From Christiangramia portivictoriae DSM 23547 (GTDB lineage Bacteria; Bacteroidota; Bacteroidia; Flavobacteriales; Flavobacteriaceae): a stretch of DNA of 64,000 bases. The stretch is from the NCBI RefSeq assembly GCF_000423045.1, contig NZ_AUHF01000008.1, positions 209,804 through 273,803 on the forward strand. Reading direction: 5' to 3'. The translations under genes and the position numbers were made by a program. Below, in pieces: positions 63,983-64,000 of this stretch. The notes below the pieces were generated by a model. That model searched no databases, had not been told where the DNA came from, and was given only the letters and a program-made list of their open reading frames with translations. Every line of letters starts with the position of its first letter. Position 1 is the stretch's first letter.

Positions 63983-64000
63983 ATCAAGCTTTACGGATTA
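63983..64000 (-). rRNA. rrl: 3' end of 23S ribosomal RNA, cut by window edge
   Basis: On the minus strand the last bases read TAATCCGTAAAGCTT, resembling the 3' terminus of Bacteroidota 23S rRNA. Position upstream of 5S in the operon supports this; only the final 15-20 bases are inside the window and the exact end is uncertain. Confidence 0.65.

Overview
The window reads as a Bacteroidota chromosome, family Flavobacteriaceae, most like the marine Gramella/Christiangramia group; the genus is inference. Supporting signs are -7 promoter boxes of the form TAnnTTTG, almost no Shine-Dalgarno sequences, a type IX secretion (T9SS) sorting domain, a TonB receptor paired with a DUF4249 lipoprotein, the bamD-rpoZ-coaBC-DUF4835-recN cluster, and a 23S-5S rRNA end. 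Nearly all of it is housekeeping DNA. I found no CRISPR array, insertion sequence or phage module, and no clearly new multi-gene system.

Layout. 1-2456 is the only accessory-looking part: the 3' end of a restriction-modification gene in AT-rich DNA, a umuDC translesion polymerase operon, and a tRNA-Ser whose 3' end faces these genes. 2734-13679 is mostly forward: M28 peptidase lipoprotein, Pcm (reverse), an oxidoreductase, a 3-hydroxyacyl-CoA dehydrogenase, DUF1015, YggS, a DnaQ-GIY-YIG fusion nuclease, a DUF3857 protein, a K+ channel and miaA. 13669-31190 is reverse: a 1647-residue HYR-repeat secreted protein, a two-component pair, coaE-YbbR-glycosyltransferase, fabI, the recN-DUF4835-coaBC-rpoZ-bamD operon and dapA. 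31551-33214 carries a 5'-nucleotidase split over two genes. 33215-38521 is reverse (DD-dipeptidase, ligA, VOC, LOG-like, prmC, GNAT). 38550-44913 is forward apart from one thioesterase (ribD, HAD, EamA, YigZ, dnaA, phosphatase, methyltransferase). 44915-48127 is reverse (muramidase-like protein, mltG, GNAT, dapF). 48260-63105 is mainly forward: HtrA protease, GAPDH, a coiled-coil protein with trmD, rplS, subtilase, monomeric isocitrate dehydrogenase, an MFS exporter and a TonB receptor-DUF4249-DUF6095 operon, with one reversed DEAD-like protein. The right edge is the end of a reverse rRNA operon (5S and the last bases of 23S).

How the genes work together. Several operons overlap by 1-17 bases, which suggests translational coupling. 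dapA and dapF both serve lysine/diaminopimelate synthesis, while mltG, the muramidase-like protein and the DD-dipeptidase concern peptidoglycan. ligA, recN, umuDC, the DnaQ-GIY-YIG nuclease and dnaA concern DNA replication and repair. Many genes start with TTG or GTG, and at several the -7 box lies only 4-8 bases before the start codon, which predicts leaderless or nearly leaderless mRNAs. The points most worth a second look are non-coding: a palindrome inside the umuD promoter, two abutting perfect palindromes before the split nucleotidase, a dyad after the two-component operon, a possible small transcript before icd, and inverted repeats beside tRNA-Ser.
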